From positions 244,048-308,047 of the forward strand of contig KE159817.1 of assembly GCA_000403495.2 (NCBI GenBank): a stretch of 64,000 nucleotides of DNA, in the 5' to 3' direction. Source of the stretch: Lachnospiraceae bacterium 10-1. Lineage in GTDB: Bacteria; Bacillota; Clostridia; Lachnospirales; Lachnospiraceae. This document shows positions 44,385 to 54,014 of this stretch, piece after piece (position 1 is the first letter of the stretch; every line of letters starts with the position of its first letter). The notes below the pieces were generated by a model. The model was given only the letters and a program-made list of their open reading frames with translations, did no database searches and was not told where the DNA came from. The position numbers and the translations under genes were made by a program.

Positions 44385-45637
44385 TATCCGGTATATATAT
44401 TTACCCCAAGGTTCTGGTAATCCCTGCAGATATCTTCATATCCCCGCTCAATAAAATGCCGGTTTTTTATTACGGTTTCTCCCATTGCCATGCATCCTGC
44501 AATCACCAGTGCAGCGCCTCCACGCAGTTCCTGGGCAGTAACTTCACATCCTAAAAGACTATCTACCCCTGTAATCACAGCTCTCCGGCTTCCTAACAGT
44601 TCAATACAGGCTCCCATTTTTTTTAGCTGTGGTGCAATACGGAATCTGTTTTCAAATATAGTTTCTTCAATCACACTGTTCCCCTGCGCTGTGGTAAGCG
44701 CTGCCATAAGAATTGACTGGATATCGGTGGGAAAACCGGGATACACCTCTGTTTTTATATAGGGAACTGCCTTTGTGTGATCAGCTGCAATAATTGTCAG
44801 TCCCTCCTTGGAAATGCTAATTTCAGCCCCCATATCCCTTGCTGTTGCAAGCATACTGCGCATCTGTGAAACAGGCGCATCTTCCAAAAAAATATGTCCG
44901 CCGGCTCCCAAAACGCTCATCAGATAAGTTCCTGCCACAATACGGTCTGGAGGTGTTTTAAACCTGATTCCATGCAGTTCATGACCGCCCTGTATAATCA
45001 GCACGGATCCGCCAATTCCTTCTATGACAGCGCCTGCTTCCCGCAAAAATTCACATACAGTAACAATTTCCGGCTCCTTTGCCGCATTTTGAAGTACCGT
45101 AACCCCTCTTGCTTTCACAGCCGCCAGAATAATATTTTCCGTAGCGCCTACACTGGAAACGGGAAGCCTTAAAACAGTTCCTTCAAGACTCTTTACTCTT
45201 GCTGTAAATCCGCCCTCTTTTTCATATACCGAAACTCCCATCCGGCGAAGTGCATTTAAGTGCAGGTCAATGGGACGTTCCCCTATGACGCACCCACCCG
45301 GATAGGCCATAGTAACCTCACCAACCCTGCCCAGCATCGCACCAAGCAGCATAATAGAGGAACGCATGCCTGTTACACTTTCTCCGGACATAGTATCATC
45401 CGATATATTTCTGGCATCAATGGTAATTGCACTATTAGTAAAGTTCACCCGGCACCCGATTCCCTCCAAAAGCTGTTTCATATGCTGCACATCTGAAATA
45501 CGGGGACAGTTTTCTATAACACAGACATCCTCAATTAAAAGCGCTGCTGCCATAATTGGCAGCACTGCATTTTTAGATCCCTGTATCTTTGTTTCTCCAA
45601 AAAGAGGATTTCCTCCCTGAATATGAATAGCATCCAA
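44384..45637 (-). CDS. murA: UDP-N-acetylglucosamine 1-carboxyvinyltransferase
   Basis: 417 residues, standard length. The first committed step of peptidoglycan synthesis: transfers enolpyruvate from PEP to UDP-GlcNAc. Substrate-binding SKNAVLP at 21-27 and catalytic Cys116 in PGGCVIGERPIDLH (fosfomycin target) are present. It lies within the dcw cluster between ftsW and divIB. Confidence 0.95.
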   Translation of the reverse strand: MDAIHIQGGNPLFGETKIQGSKNAVLPIMAAALLIEDVCVIENCPRISDVQHMKQLLEGIGCRVNFTNSAITIDARNISDDTMSGESVTGMRSSIMLLGAMLGRVGEVTMAYPGGCVIGERPIDLHLNALRRMGVSVYEKEGGFTARVKSLEGTVLRLPVSSVGATENIILAAVKARGVTVLQNAAKEPEIVTVCEFLREAGAVIEGIGGSVLIIQGGHELHGIRFKTPPDRIVAGTYLMSVLGAGGHIFLEDAPVSQMRSMLATARDMGAEISISKEGLTIIAADHTKAVPYIKTEVYPGFPTDIQSILMAALTTAQGNSVIEETIFENRFRIAPQLKKMGACIELLGSRRAVITGVDSLLGCEVTAQELRGGAALVIAGCMAMGETVIKNRHFIERGYEDICRDYQNLGVNIYTG

Positions 45638-45714
45638 ATTCTCACCTTCCGCCTTCCGGTTTAAAAGATAGACCTATTCTAAAATATGTAATAAAAAGGA
45701 AATCGCATCTTGTA

Positions 45715-46905
45715 CTATAAATCTTTCAATCTTATCCCTCTGCCTACGCTTAAGACAATCCCTATTTCTATCATCAAAAACAATACTGCAGATCCTCCGT
45801 AGCTGATAAAAGGCAGTGAAATACCGGTATTGGGAATCGTATTGGTCACTACTGCCACATTTAAAATCACCTGAATCGCAATGTGCCCCATAACGCCAAC
45901 CACCAAAAGTGCTCCGAATAAATCTGGTGCATTATTTGCAATTACCATAAATCTCCAGATCAGCAGAACAAACATCAGCATAATGGCAATCGCCCCAAAA
46001 AGTCCAAGCTCTTCACAGATAATAGAAAAAATCATATCATTCTGTGCCTCAGGCAAAAATCCCAGTTTCTGGACACTTTTGCCCAGGCCTTTTCCCCAAA
46101 TACCGCCGGATCCAATGGCATACAGCGCCTGCAGCGTCTGAAACCCTTTCCCACTGGCATATGCCTCTGGATCCAGCCACGCCAGAATACGAGTTCCACG
46201 TACCCCAAGGCTTCCGCTGTCGGCTGCATTTACTATAATAAACAGTGTAAGGGCGCATACCGCTGTCCCCGCCGCCCCAAGCAGAATAAAACGTTTATAA
46301 TCCGGACAGGACACAAACAGCATAAGCACTGCAATTCCTAAAATAATAATGGCAGAACTCATATTTTCTGTAATCTGCCATACCAAAAGGCTGACAGGCA
46401 TAGGAATCATAAGTACAATAAAAAACCCTTTTCCAGTTCTGATTTTTCTCCCCATCCTACAAATCAGACTTGCTAAAAATAAGATCATTCCTAACTTGGC
46501 AACCTCTGCCGGCTGAATAGACATACCTGCAATTTTAAGCCATCTCTTTGCACCGTTTGCTTCCACACCGAAAGGAATGATCAAAAGAATCATAATGATA
46601 GACACAATATAGCCAAGCACTGCAAATCGTTCCCAAAAATGATAAGGGATATTGGCAACTACTATCATGGCTGCCATTCCAATCACTGTAGAAACCATCT
46701 GTTTTTTTAAAAAATAAGCCGGATCCGGATCCTTTAAAAGGCTGCCCTCATAGGCACTGCTGGAATAAAGCACCACCAGACCAAATGCAAGCAGAAACAA
46801 CACAATAAACAGCAAGGTATAGTCAAAAAATGAATCCTGCTGCCCTCTGTTCTTCCTTCCCGGACCGTTTCCCCTTCTTCTTTCCGCCACGCTCTCAAGC
46901 TCCAA
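45715..46905 (-). CDS. ftsW: SEDS-family glycosyltransferase FtsW/SpoVE
   Basis: 396 residues with about ten membrane helices after a basic N-terminus. SEDS signatures: GAKRWLKIAGMSIQPAEVAKL, GLGKSVQKLGFLPEAQNDMIF and the C-terminal TGISLPFISYGGSAVL. Polymerises septal peptidoglycan with a class B PBP. It overlaps murD by 11 bases. By position it could equally be named spoVE. Confidence 0.92.
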   Translation of the reverse strand: MELESVAERRRGNGPGRKNRGQQDSFFDYTLLFIVLFLLAFGLVVLYSSSAYEGSLLKDPDPAYFLKKQMVSTVIGMAAMIVVANIPYHFWERFAVLGYIVSIIMILLIIPFGVEANGAKRWLKIAGMSIQPAEVAKLGMILFLASLICRMGRKIRTGKGFFIVLMIPMPVSLLVWQITENMSSAIIILGIAVLMLFVSCPDYKRFILLGAAGTAVCALTLFIIVNAADSGSLGVRGTRILAWLDPEAYASGKGFQTLQALYAIGSGGIWGKGLGKSVQKLGFLPEAQNDMIFSIICEELGLFGAIAIMLMFVLLIWRFMVIANNAPDLFGALLVVGVMGHIAIQVILNVAVVTNTIPNTGISLPFISYGGSAVLFLMIEIGIVLSVGRGIRLKDL

Positions 46906-48271
46906 TCTTTCCTACTAACTCTTTAAATCTATTTCCACGCTCCTCATAATTGGGAAACATTCCCCAACTGGCGCAAGCCGGTGACAAAAGTACCGCATCA
47001 CCAGGCACTGACTGACTGACGCATATCTGAAATGCCTCTTCAAAGGTATCCGCCAAAATTATATTTTCCACTCCATGCGCTCTGGCACAGGCAGCGATTT
47101 TTTCTTTGGTCTGCCCAATCAGTACAAGTGCCTTCACCTTGCCTTCGAAGGCTTCTATCCAGGCATCATACTCGCTTTGTTTATCATAGCCTCCCCCGAT
47201 CAGCACAGTCGGCCGGTTCATTGCCCGAATCCCCTGTATTGCCGCGTCCGGATTGGTTCCCTTGGAATCATTATAATAATCCACGCCCTTTTTGGTGGCA
47301 ACAAACTCAATTCTATGCTCTACAGCTTTAAATTCCTTTATAACCTTTATGATAATTTTCATAGGCACATTCATGGCATCACAGATTAAAACAGCCGCCA
47401 TCACATTTTCCACATTGCACATGCCTACCAGATTCATGTCATGAATATTCAAAAGCCTCTGCTTTACCCTATTTCCCAAAGCATCCCTTTTTGCCATAAC
47501 AATTTCTTCGCCATCAAGAAACACGCCCTCTTCCAGCTCTTCTTTTGAAGAAAAATATTGGACGCTTCCGGGGCATCTGCTGCCAAAGTCCCTTGTATAA
47601 GCATCTTCATAGTTTAATATACAAGTATCTTCCTTTGTCTGCTTTGCAGCAACCCTTTCTTTCATTTCCACGTAACATTCCATTGTATGATGACGATTTA
47701 AATGATCCGGCGTAATATTTAAAATTGCTGAAACCGCAGGCTTAAATTCATGGGTAGTCTCCAGTTGAAAGCTGCTGATCTCCGCAACTGTAACCGTATC
47801 CTCCTTTGTATCAAGAGCAATATCCGTATAGGGATTTCCAATATTTCCCACCACATATACGGATTTAAAATAAGCATTCATAATCTCCCCCACCAATGCG
47901 GTGGTAGTAGTTTTTCCATTGGTTCCTGTTATAGCGATTAATTTTCCTTTGGAAAATTCATAAGCCAGCTCGATCTCTCCCCAAATAGGAACGGAAAACC
48001 TCCTGTATTCTTCAAGCATAGGCAGATCTGCTGGCACTCCGGGACTTAATACCACCAATACAAATTCTTTTTTTTCTTCCTCCGGTATCAACCCAATCCG
48101 TACCTCAAGCTCTGGTATATGCCCCGCCTTTTCCTTTATATCTGTGGCGCATAACTTCTCATTACTATCAAAAATCACCGGCAGTGCTCCTATTTTTCCC
48201 AAAAGACCTGCTGCTCCGATGCCGCTTTTACCACTTCCCACTACCAGAACTTTTTTTCCCTGCAGTTCCAT
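46895..48271 (-). CDS. murD: UDP-N-acetylmuramoyl-L-alanine--D-glutamate ligase
   Basis: 458 residues. N-terminal UDP-binding Rossmann region (GKKVLVVGSGKSGIGAAGLL), ATP-binding ITGTNGKTTTTALVGEI at about 115, and C-terminal ligase domain (YYNDSKGTNPDAAIQGI, LLSPACASWGMF). Adds D-glutamate to the muropeptide precursor in the cytoplasm. Confidence 0.96.
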   Translation of the reverse strand: MELQGKKVLVVGSGKSGIGAAGLLGKIGALPVIFDSNEKLCATDIKEKAGHIPELEVRIGLIPEEEKKEFVLVVLSPGVPADLPMLEEYRRFSVPIWGEIELAYEFSKGKLIAITGTNGKTTTTALVGEIMNAYFKSVYVVGNIGNPYTDIALDTKEDTVTVAEISSFQLETTHEFKPAVSAILNITPDHLNRHHTMECYVEMKERVAAKQTKEDTCILNYEDAYTRDFGSRCPGSVQYFSSKEELEEGVFLDGEEIVMAKRDALGNRVKQRLLNIHDMNLVGMCNVENVMAAVLICDAMNVPMKIIIKVIKEFKAVEHRIEFVATKKGVDYYNDSKGTNPDAAIQGIRAMNRPTVLIGGGYDKQSEYDAWIEAFEGKVKALVLIGQTKEKIAACARAHGVENIILADTFEEAFQICVSQSVPGDAVLLSPACASWGMFPNYEERGNRFKELVGKIGA

Positions 48272-48339
48272 AACATTCCTCTTTCAACTTTCTTGTCTGT
48301 TTTTTCCTCTGTCAGTCCATTTGGGCAGACATATATTAA

Positions 48340-49299
48340 TTATAAAGCAAGCAGCGCTAAAAGACAAAGTGCCGCAGTAATAATGGAAAATACCGCCACC
48401 ACCTTCGTCTCCTTCCACCCGCATAATTCAAAATGATGATGCAGAGGCGCCATTTTAAATACCCGCTTTCCTCCGCTTAATTTATAATAAACCACCTGAA
48501 TTATAACCGATAATACTTCGATCACATAAATAAAACCAATAATTGGAAGAAACAAGGGAAGCTGCATCATATAGGCACAGGATACAACAAAGCCTCCAAG
48601 TGCAAGAGAACCCGTGTCTCCCATAAACACACTGGCAGGATGGACATTGAATAAAAGAAATCCTAAAAGTGCACCTGTCACTGCACAAGTAATCGGTGCA
48701 ATCCCCACGCCAGTGCCAATAGCCGCCACTGTGAAAAAGGTTGACACCATGATTGTCACACTGCTTACCAGTCCGTCTAATCCATCCGTAAAGTTCGTCC
48801 CGTTCACTGTTCCAATTACCACCACAAACAAAAAGGGTATGGTAAGTTTTCCCATATTCAGAAAATACCCGTTTAAAAAAGGAATCTTCATCACCAAAGA
48901 CACACCCTTCGCATGATACAGATAATACGTAAATATACCTGTTACAATCAATTGAAGCAGCATCTTCTGCCATGCTCTAAGTCCCATAGACCGGCGGAGC
49001 ACCACTTTAAGGTAATCATCCAAAAGACCAATCAGCCCAAACCCCAGCGTTAGAAACAAAATAGGAACGATTTGGGGGTACTCCCCCGCATACAGTATTG
49101 AAGTGACCGCTACACTGATCATAATCAGGATTCCCCCCATTGTAGGCGTTCCTGACTTTTTCAGGTGAGTGCTCGGTCCGTCCTCCCTTACTGTCTGCCC
49201 TACTTTGAGCCTTTTTAACAGGGGAATGATAAGGGGCCCCAAAATCACACTTAAGCCAAAAGAAATCAATATGGGCACTGCAATAAAACTTCCTGCCAT
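48340..49299 (-). CDS. mraY: phospho-N-acetylmuramoyl-pentapeptide-transferase
   Basis: 319 residues, ten membrane helices. It makes lipid I. Motifs: KKSGTPTMGGILI, GLLDDYLKV, and the active-site region NGTNFTDGLDGL with HHHFELCGWKE near the end. The ATG at 49299 follows GAGAGG by eight bases; an upstream GTG at 49308 is less likely. It directly follows the 3' part of the interrupted PBP gene. Confidence 0.95.
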   Translation of the reverse strand: MAGSFIAVPILISFGLSVILGPLIIPLLKRLKVGQTVREDGPSTHLKKSGTPTMGGILIMISVAVTSILYAGEYPQIVPILFLTLGFGLIGLLDDYLKVVLRRSMGLRAWQKMLLQLIVTGIFTYYLYHAKGVSLVMKIPFLNGYFLNMGKLTIPFLFVVVIGTVNGTNFTDGLDGLVSSVTIMVSTFFTVAAIGTGVGIAPITCAVTGALLGFLLFNVHPASVFMGDTGSLALGGFVVSCAYMMQLPLFLPIIGFIYVIEVLSVIIQVVYYKLSGGKRVFKMAPLHHHFELCGWKETKVVAVFSIITAALCLLALLAL

Positions 49300-49311
49300 T
49301 ATCTGCACCTC

Positions 49312-49947
49312 TCAATTATAATCCATTTCTTCCAAATAAGGAAGAATATTTTCAAAAAGCTGCCTTACCACCGGAGCGGCCACCTGCCCTCCATAATACA
49401 CTCCCTGGGGATTATGGATAATGGCAAGGGCAAGGACCTGCGGGTTATCTGCCGGCGCAAATCCTACAAAAGATGCAATGTATCTTCCACTGCCTCGTGG
49501 AAGCGTCTGACTGGTTGCTGTTTTTCCTCCAACCTTTGCCCCTTCCACATAACCATTGTGTCCGGTACCATTTTCCACTACCTGTTCCAGGATCATCCGC
49601 ATAGTAGCGGAAGTTTCCTCTGATACAATATGTTCTGTTACCGGATATGAGAACTTTTCAATTTCCGTTCCATCTCTGTCTGCTGTCATAACTGCCAGAT
49701 GGGGAGTTACCCTGTTTCCACCGTTTACGATAGCACAGGCAGTAGCCGCAAGCTGTATCGGTGTAATCTGAAAGGACTGGCCGAAAGATACAGTGGCAAG
49801 TTCCACAGCTTTCATATCCTCCATCTTATGCATAATGGTTCCGGCCTCCCCCGGCAGATCCACTCCTGTCTTATTTAACAGTCCAAACTGGGTAAAATAC
49901 TGGTAATATCTCTCCACACCTAATCTCAACCCTACCGTAATAAACAC
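49312..49947 (-). pseudogene. 3' part of the interrupted class B PBP (SpoVD/FtsI-type)
   Basis: About 211 residues holding the end of a transpeptidase domain: VFITVGLRLG, SFGQSFQITPIQLA and GGKTATSQT (the KTG motif reads KTA). The SxN serine and cysteine codons lie on the other fragment 7.5 kb away. The first codon GTG is simply an internal valine; there is no ribosome site, so the fragment is not expected to be translated while separated. Joined at the shared CTGTAA, the frame runs MNSCNPVFITV without loss. Confidence 0.85.
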
Positions 49948-49961
49948 TGGGTTACAGGTAT

Positions 49962-51500
49962 TTACAAAACACTATTTTCTTCCATAAACAGGATTTTAAG
50001 GCTTCCGTCTCCATACACCACAATATGGTCAATGCAGCGTAAAAGAACTTTTTCTATGGCAGTCCGTAACAGATTCTCCTTTTCAAGAGTATTTTCTATC
50101 TCTTTCATCCGGCACTCATAATTATTGTATTTCTGACGTCTCTCCTTTATACCGGCAATTTTATTTTTTACCGCCTCAAGTTTTTCTTTAAACTCCTGAT
50201 CGTACTTTTGAAACTCCTGATCACTGATAATACCTGAAAGCAGTTTCTCCATTAAAATATCTTTTTTAGCAGTTAACCTCTTTTCTTCTTTTCCCAGCTT
50301 TTCCAGCTCTTTTTCACTGTTTTGAGCCTTCAATGCTTTTCTTATCACATACGCCAGTTCCTGATAAAGCGCTTCCTCCCATCTTCTTTCTTCCCTGCTG
50401 CCTTCAAGTTCTTTCTGAAGGTCTTTTAGAATCTGTATTTCCTTCACATTGGGATTGTCGCAGCCTTTTAGATTTTCCCCTGCCCTTGCCCTGCCATTTT
50501 TTAAACAGGTGGAGCATTTCCACACGGTATTCTTTGCGGATTTTCCACTTTTCCCTATCCGGTAATAATATCCGCCGCACGTCCCACAGATAATTTTGTG
50601 GGACAATTCATATTTGCCAGTATTATAGAATGTATGGACACTGTTTTCACTTCGTCCCTTACCTCCGCTTTTGTGACTGAGTACCTTTAAAACCTCCTCC
50701 TGATATTTATTTGTAACAATAGGGGGCAGCGCATTTTCTATAACAATCCAGTCCTTTTCCGGCAGCTTCTCATACTTTTTTGTGTCAAAATTATAAGACC
50801 GGGTGTTTAAAATCATCGTCCCGCTGGCCCTTTTTGTATACAACATTTTCCTCCACTGAACCTGTGAAATTTTACCTCCGTTTCTGCTTCTGGCACCCAA
50901 ATCATACAGCCTGTTGCTTATGGTATAAAATCCTTTTCCCTCCTTTGCCATCTGAAACGCATATCTGTAATAAGCCGCCTCCTCCTCATTAATCTCATAA
51001 ACATCCTTTTTTACCTTATTCCATCCATACATTTCACATGTAATATTTAGTCCGCTTTTTTTCTCCTGCCTTCTCCTGTGGGCATTTTTTATTTTTTTTG
51101 AAAGCTCCCTGCTGAAATCTTCCGCCAGGATCGCCTTAATGCCGGAAATTAAATTATCATCAGGCGTGTAAAATTTTCCTTCTATATATATGTATAGTCT
51201 CAAATTGTTTTCTGTCAGTCTGCTTAAAAAAAAGTACCAGTCCCTGGCAGAGCGCATAAGCCGGTCAATAGATTTAATCATTACAATGTCAAACTTATCC
51301 TTTTCCATATCTGACAAAAGTCTCTGATATTCATTCCGCTTATAGGCCACAGTCCCTGTTTCCGATTCTATGTATTGTGCTGTTATCCGCCAACCTTTTT
51401 TATCCGCAATTTCCCTGCTTTCAGCCGCCTGGGCTGCCAGGGCGCTTCTCTGACTTTCTTCCTCCGTACTGCATCTGTTATAAATTCCCACTCGTTCCAT
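49962..51500 (-). CDS. large serine recombinase (integrase/excisionase of the element)
   Basis: 512 residues from the ATG at 51500; the frame is open further upstream (to 51596) and the start is uncertain. Catalytic domain: VGIYNRCST with Ser11, then SIDRLMRSARDW; the recombinase domain follows, a zinc ribbon (CGTCGG ... CSTC) at about 330-370, and a long coiled coil (about 400-480) typical of large serine integrases. Its last codons and stop are part of the attP half-site, five bases from the crossover. It acts on the two PBP-flanking att sites. Confidence 0.9.
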   Translation of the reverse strand: MERVGIYNRCSTEEESQRSALAAQAAESREIADKKGWRITAQYIESETGTVAYKRNEYQRLLSDMEKDKFDIVMIKSIDRLMRSARDWYFFLSRLTENNLRLYIYIEGKFYTPDDNLISGIKAILAEDFSRELSKKIKNAHRRRQEKKSGLNITCEMYGWNKVKKDVYEINEEEAAYYRYAFQMAKEGKGFYTISNRLYDLGARSRNGGKISQVQWRKMLYTKRASGTMILNTRSYNFDTKKYEKLPEKDWIVIENALPPIVTNKYQEEVLKVLSHKSGGKGRSENSVHTFYNTGKYELSHKIICGTCGGYYYRIGKSGKSAKNTVWKCSTCLKNGRARAGENLKGCDNPNVKEIQILKDLQKELEGSREERRWEEALYQELAYVIRKALKAQNSEKELEKLGKEEKRLTAKKDILMEKLLSGIISDQEFQKYDQEFKEKLEAVKNKIAGIKERRQKYNNYECRMKEIENTLEKENLLRTAIEKVLLRCIDHIVVYGDGSLKILFMEENSVL

Positions 51501-51749
51501 TACCTTAATTCCCATCCTCCCGCCAAATGATATGCAGCATGCATTCCTTTTCTTCCTTTGTAATAAGCTCCAGTCTTTCCAGTAATTCCACTGCATTGCC
51601 TAAAATTTCTTTTCTTTTTCCTTCCATATTTATTTTTTCAAACAATGGCTCCATATTAGCTGTCCTCTATGGTTTTAACTAAATATATGTAATTCGGCCG
51701 CCCACTCATTCACAAAACACTACTGTCCCCAACTTTTTTAAGAAACAGG

Positions 51750-51778
51750 TTGACTTTAGCGCTTTAAACTAGTATAAT
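51750..51778 (+). promoter_or_regulatory. near-consensus sigma-A promoter of the ABC operon
   Basis: TTGACT (51750-51755), 17 bases, TATAAT (51773-51778). It lies 50 bases before the ATG of the binding-protein gene, which has GGGAGG upstream. Confidence 0.85.
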
Positions 51779-51827
51779 CTGATACGCAGTGAATTATTTG
51801 CTGTAATATTTTATGGGAGGAACCATT

Positions 51828-52901
51828 ATGAAAAAAATACTTGCATTACTTATGACCGTAGCTATGATAGGCAGCCTTACAGCCTGTGGTGGAAATGCTG
51901 ATACACAGAATTCTGCCGAAAATACGGAATCCAATCAGGAAGCTGCAGACGATACTGCTGCCGAAGCCCCTGACACAGAAAATGAAACTGCCAGTGAATC
52001 TGATGAAACCTATGTTGTAGGCATCTGCCAGTTGGTACAGCATGATGCATTGGACGCTGCTACCCAGGGATTTATGGATGCTTTAACCGAAGCCCTTGGC
52101 GACAAAGTTACCTTTGATGTGCAGAATGCACAGGGCGATTCCAATACCTGCTCCACCATTATCAACAGCTTTGTTTCCAATAGTGATGTGGATCTGATCC
52201 TTGCAAACGCAACCCCTGCTCTTCAGGCCGCTGTAGCAGGAACCAATGAAATTCCCATCCTTGGAACTTCTGTCACCGAATACGGAGTGGCACTGGAAAT
52301 TGACGGATTTGACGGTACGGTAGGAGGAAATGTTTCCGGTACCTCTGATCTTGCTCCCCTTGACGGACAGGCAGATATGCTGCAGGAGTTATTCCCTGAT
52401 GCAAAAACAGTGGGCTTATTGTACTGTTCTGCAGAAGCAAATTCTCAGTATCAGGTAGATACCATTAAGACTTTCCTTGAGGAAAAAGGATATAGCTGTG
52501 AATATTATGCATTTTCTGATTCCAATGACATTACTACTATTGTAACAAATGCTGCAAACACAGTTGATGTTATTTATGTTCCTACGGACAATACCGCTGC
52601 TTCCAACGCAGAGCTGATCAATAATGTATGTATTCCTGCCGGTGTACCTGTAGTTGCCGGTGAAGAAGGCATCTGTGCAGGCTGCGGTGTAGCTACCTTA
52701 TCTATCAGCTATTATGATCTTGGCGTTGCCACCGGTAAAATGGCAGTAAAAATTTTAGCTGAAGGTGCAGATATTTCCACAATGCCTATTGAATATGCAC
52801 CCAACTTTACAAAGAAATATCAGGCGGCAAACTGTGAAGCATTAAACATCACTGTTCCTGAAGGTTATGAAGCAATCGTAATGGAAGAAGAAGCAGAATA
52901 A
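51828..52901 (+). CDS. ABC transporter substrate-binding lipoprotein (TrpX-like)
   Basis: 357 residues from the ATG at 51828 (GGGAGG upstream). Signal peptide with lipobox LTACGG, an acidic linker rich in Glu/Asp/Ala/Thr (about 25-65), then an ABC_sub_bind fold (VVGICQLVQHDALDAATQGF, VDLILANATPALQAAV, DVIYVPTDNTAAS). The family includes tryptophan/tyrosine binders (TrpX), but the substrate cannot be read here. First gene of the rightward operon. Confidence 0.85.
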   Translation: MKKILALLMTVAMIGSLTACGGNADTQNSAENTESNQEAADDTAAEAPDTENETASESDETYVVGICQLVQHDALDAATQGFMDALTEALGDKVTFDVQNAQGDSNTCSTIINSFVSNSDVDLILANATPALQAAVAGTNEIPILGTSVTEYGVALEIDGFDGTVGGNVSGTSDLAPLDGQADMLQELFPDAKTVGLLYCSAEANSQYQVDTIKTFLEEKGYSCEYYAFSDSNDITTIVTNAANTVDVIYVPTDNTAASNAELINNVCIPAGVPVVAGEEGICAGCGVATLSISYYDLGVATGKMAVKILAEGADISTMPIEYAPNFTKKYQAANCEALNITVPEGYEAIVMEEEAE

Positions 52902-52918
52902 ACAATCTATACAAAGCC

Positions 52919-52943
52919 AGCGGGAGAATTCATTCTCTCGCTG
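52919..52943 (+). terminator. attenuating hairpin between binding protein and permease
   Basis: AGCGGGAGAAT pairs with ATTCTCTCGCT and is followed by GCTTTTC. A weak T-run suggests partial termination, giving more binding protein than permease. Confidence 0.6.
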
Positions 52944-52986
52944 CTTTTCATCCTATATTTTTACTTATGTATTCTGGAGGAAATCA

Positions 52987-53925
52987 ATGAACATCTTAAA
53001 TTTACTGAATGCAATGCCCGGCGTATTTTCTCAGGGACTGATCTGGGGAATCACCGCCATTGGCATTTACATTACCTATCGTGTTTTGGATATTGCCGAC
53101 CTGACTGTTGACGGTTCCTTATGTACCGGCGGCGCTGTATGCATTATGATGATGCTTTCCGGTCACAATGTTTTTATTGCTATGATTACTGCCACCTTGG
53201 CAGGTATGCTCACCGGACTGGTAACCGGGTTGTTTCACACTTTTATGGGAATTCCCGCAATTTTAGCCGGTATCCTTTCCCAGCTTGGCCTTTATTCCGT
53301 TAATCTGAAAATTATGGGAAAAGCAAACCAGGCAATCAATGTAGACAAATATGACCTTTTGGTTTCATTACGATATATTAAAGGAGTTGTTTTTTATAAA
53401 AATCCTATTTTTGTAGTTGCCTTTACCATTCTCATTTTAGTTTTTATACTTTACTGGTTTTTTGGAACTGAACTGGGCTGTGCCCTTCGTGCCACCGGAT
53501 GTAATGGAAATATGTCCAGAGCTCAGGGAATCAACACCAATAAATCCAAAGTACTGGGGCTTATGATTTCCAATGGACTGGTAGGACTTTCTGGCGCGCT
53601 GCTTGCCCAGTATCAGGGCTTTGCCGATATCAATATGGGGCGCGGCGCTATTGTAATCGGTCTTGCTGCAGTCATTATCGGGGAAGCTGTATTTGGAAAA
53701 ATTTTTAAAAATTTTGGATTTAAACTAATTGGTGTGGTACTTGGCTCCATAATTTATTACATTGTTCTTCAGGTTGTTATCTGGCTGAAAATTGTTGATA
53801 CGGACAGCCTTAAATTATTATCAGCACTGATTGTTGCCGTATTCCTTGCTATTCCTTTCTGGAAGGGCAAATACTTCAGCAAATCCGTCTTAAAGCCTGC
53901 AAATAAAAAGTCAAGGCTAAATTGA
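52987..53925 (+). CDS. ABC transporter permease (TrpY-like)
   Basis: 312 residues, about eight membrane helices, of the BPD_transp_2 type (SQGLIWGITAIGIYITYRVLDIADLTVDGS at the start, GAIVIGLAAVIIGEAVFG near residue 220). Partner of the lipoprotein upstream and the ATPase downstream. CTGGAGG precedes its ATG. The IS110 copy sits between this gene and its ATPase gene. Confidence 0.88.
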   Translation: MNILNLLNAMPGVFSQGLIWGITAIGIYITYRVLDIADLTVDGSLCTGGAVCIMMMLSGHNVFIAMITATLAGMLTGLVTGLFHTFMGIPAILAGILSQLGLYSVNLKIMGKANQAINVDKYDLLVSLRYIKGVVFYKNPIFVVAFTILILVFILYWFFGTELGCALRATGCNGNMSRAQGINTNKSKVLGLMISNGLVGLSGALLAQYQGFADINMGRGAIVIGLAAVIIGEAVFGKIFKNFGFKLIGVVLGSIIYYIVLQVVIWLKIVDTDSLKLLSALIVAVFLAIPFWKGKYFSKSVLKPANKKSRLN

Positions 53926-54014
53926 AAGAACTTTGAAAATTTTATACAGGTTGCAAAAGGGTATCAAAATAAGACCACCACATTGTGCTGGTCTATCAGA
54001 AAGGTATGTATATA

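Noticed and set aside
49312-49947. The 3' PBP fragment as an independent small PBP gene
   Set aside because: It lacks the active-site SxxK and SxN parts, begins at an internal GTG without ribosome site, and continues exactly where the fragment at 57,424-58,536 breaks off.
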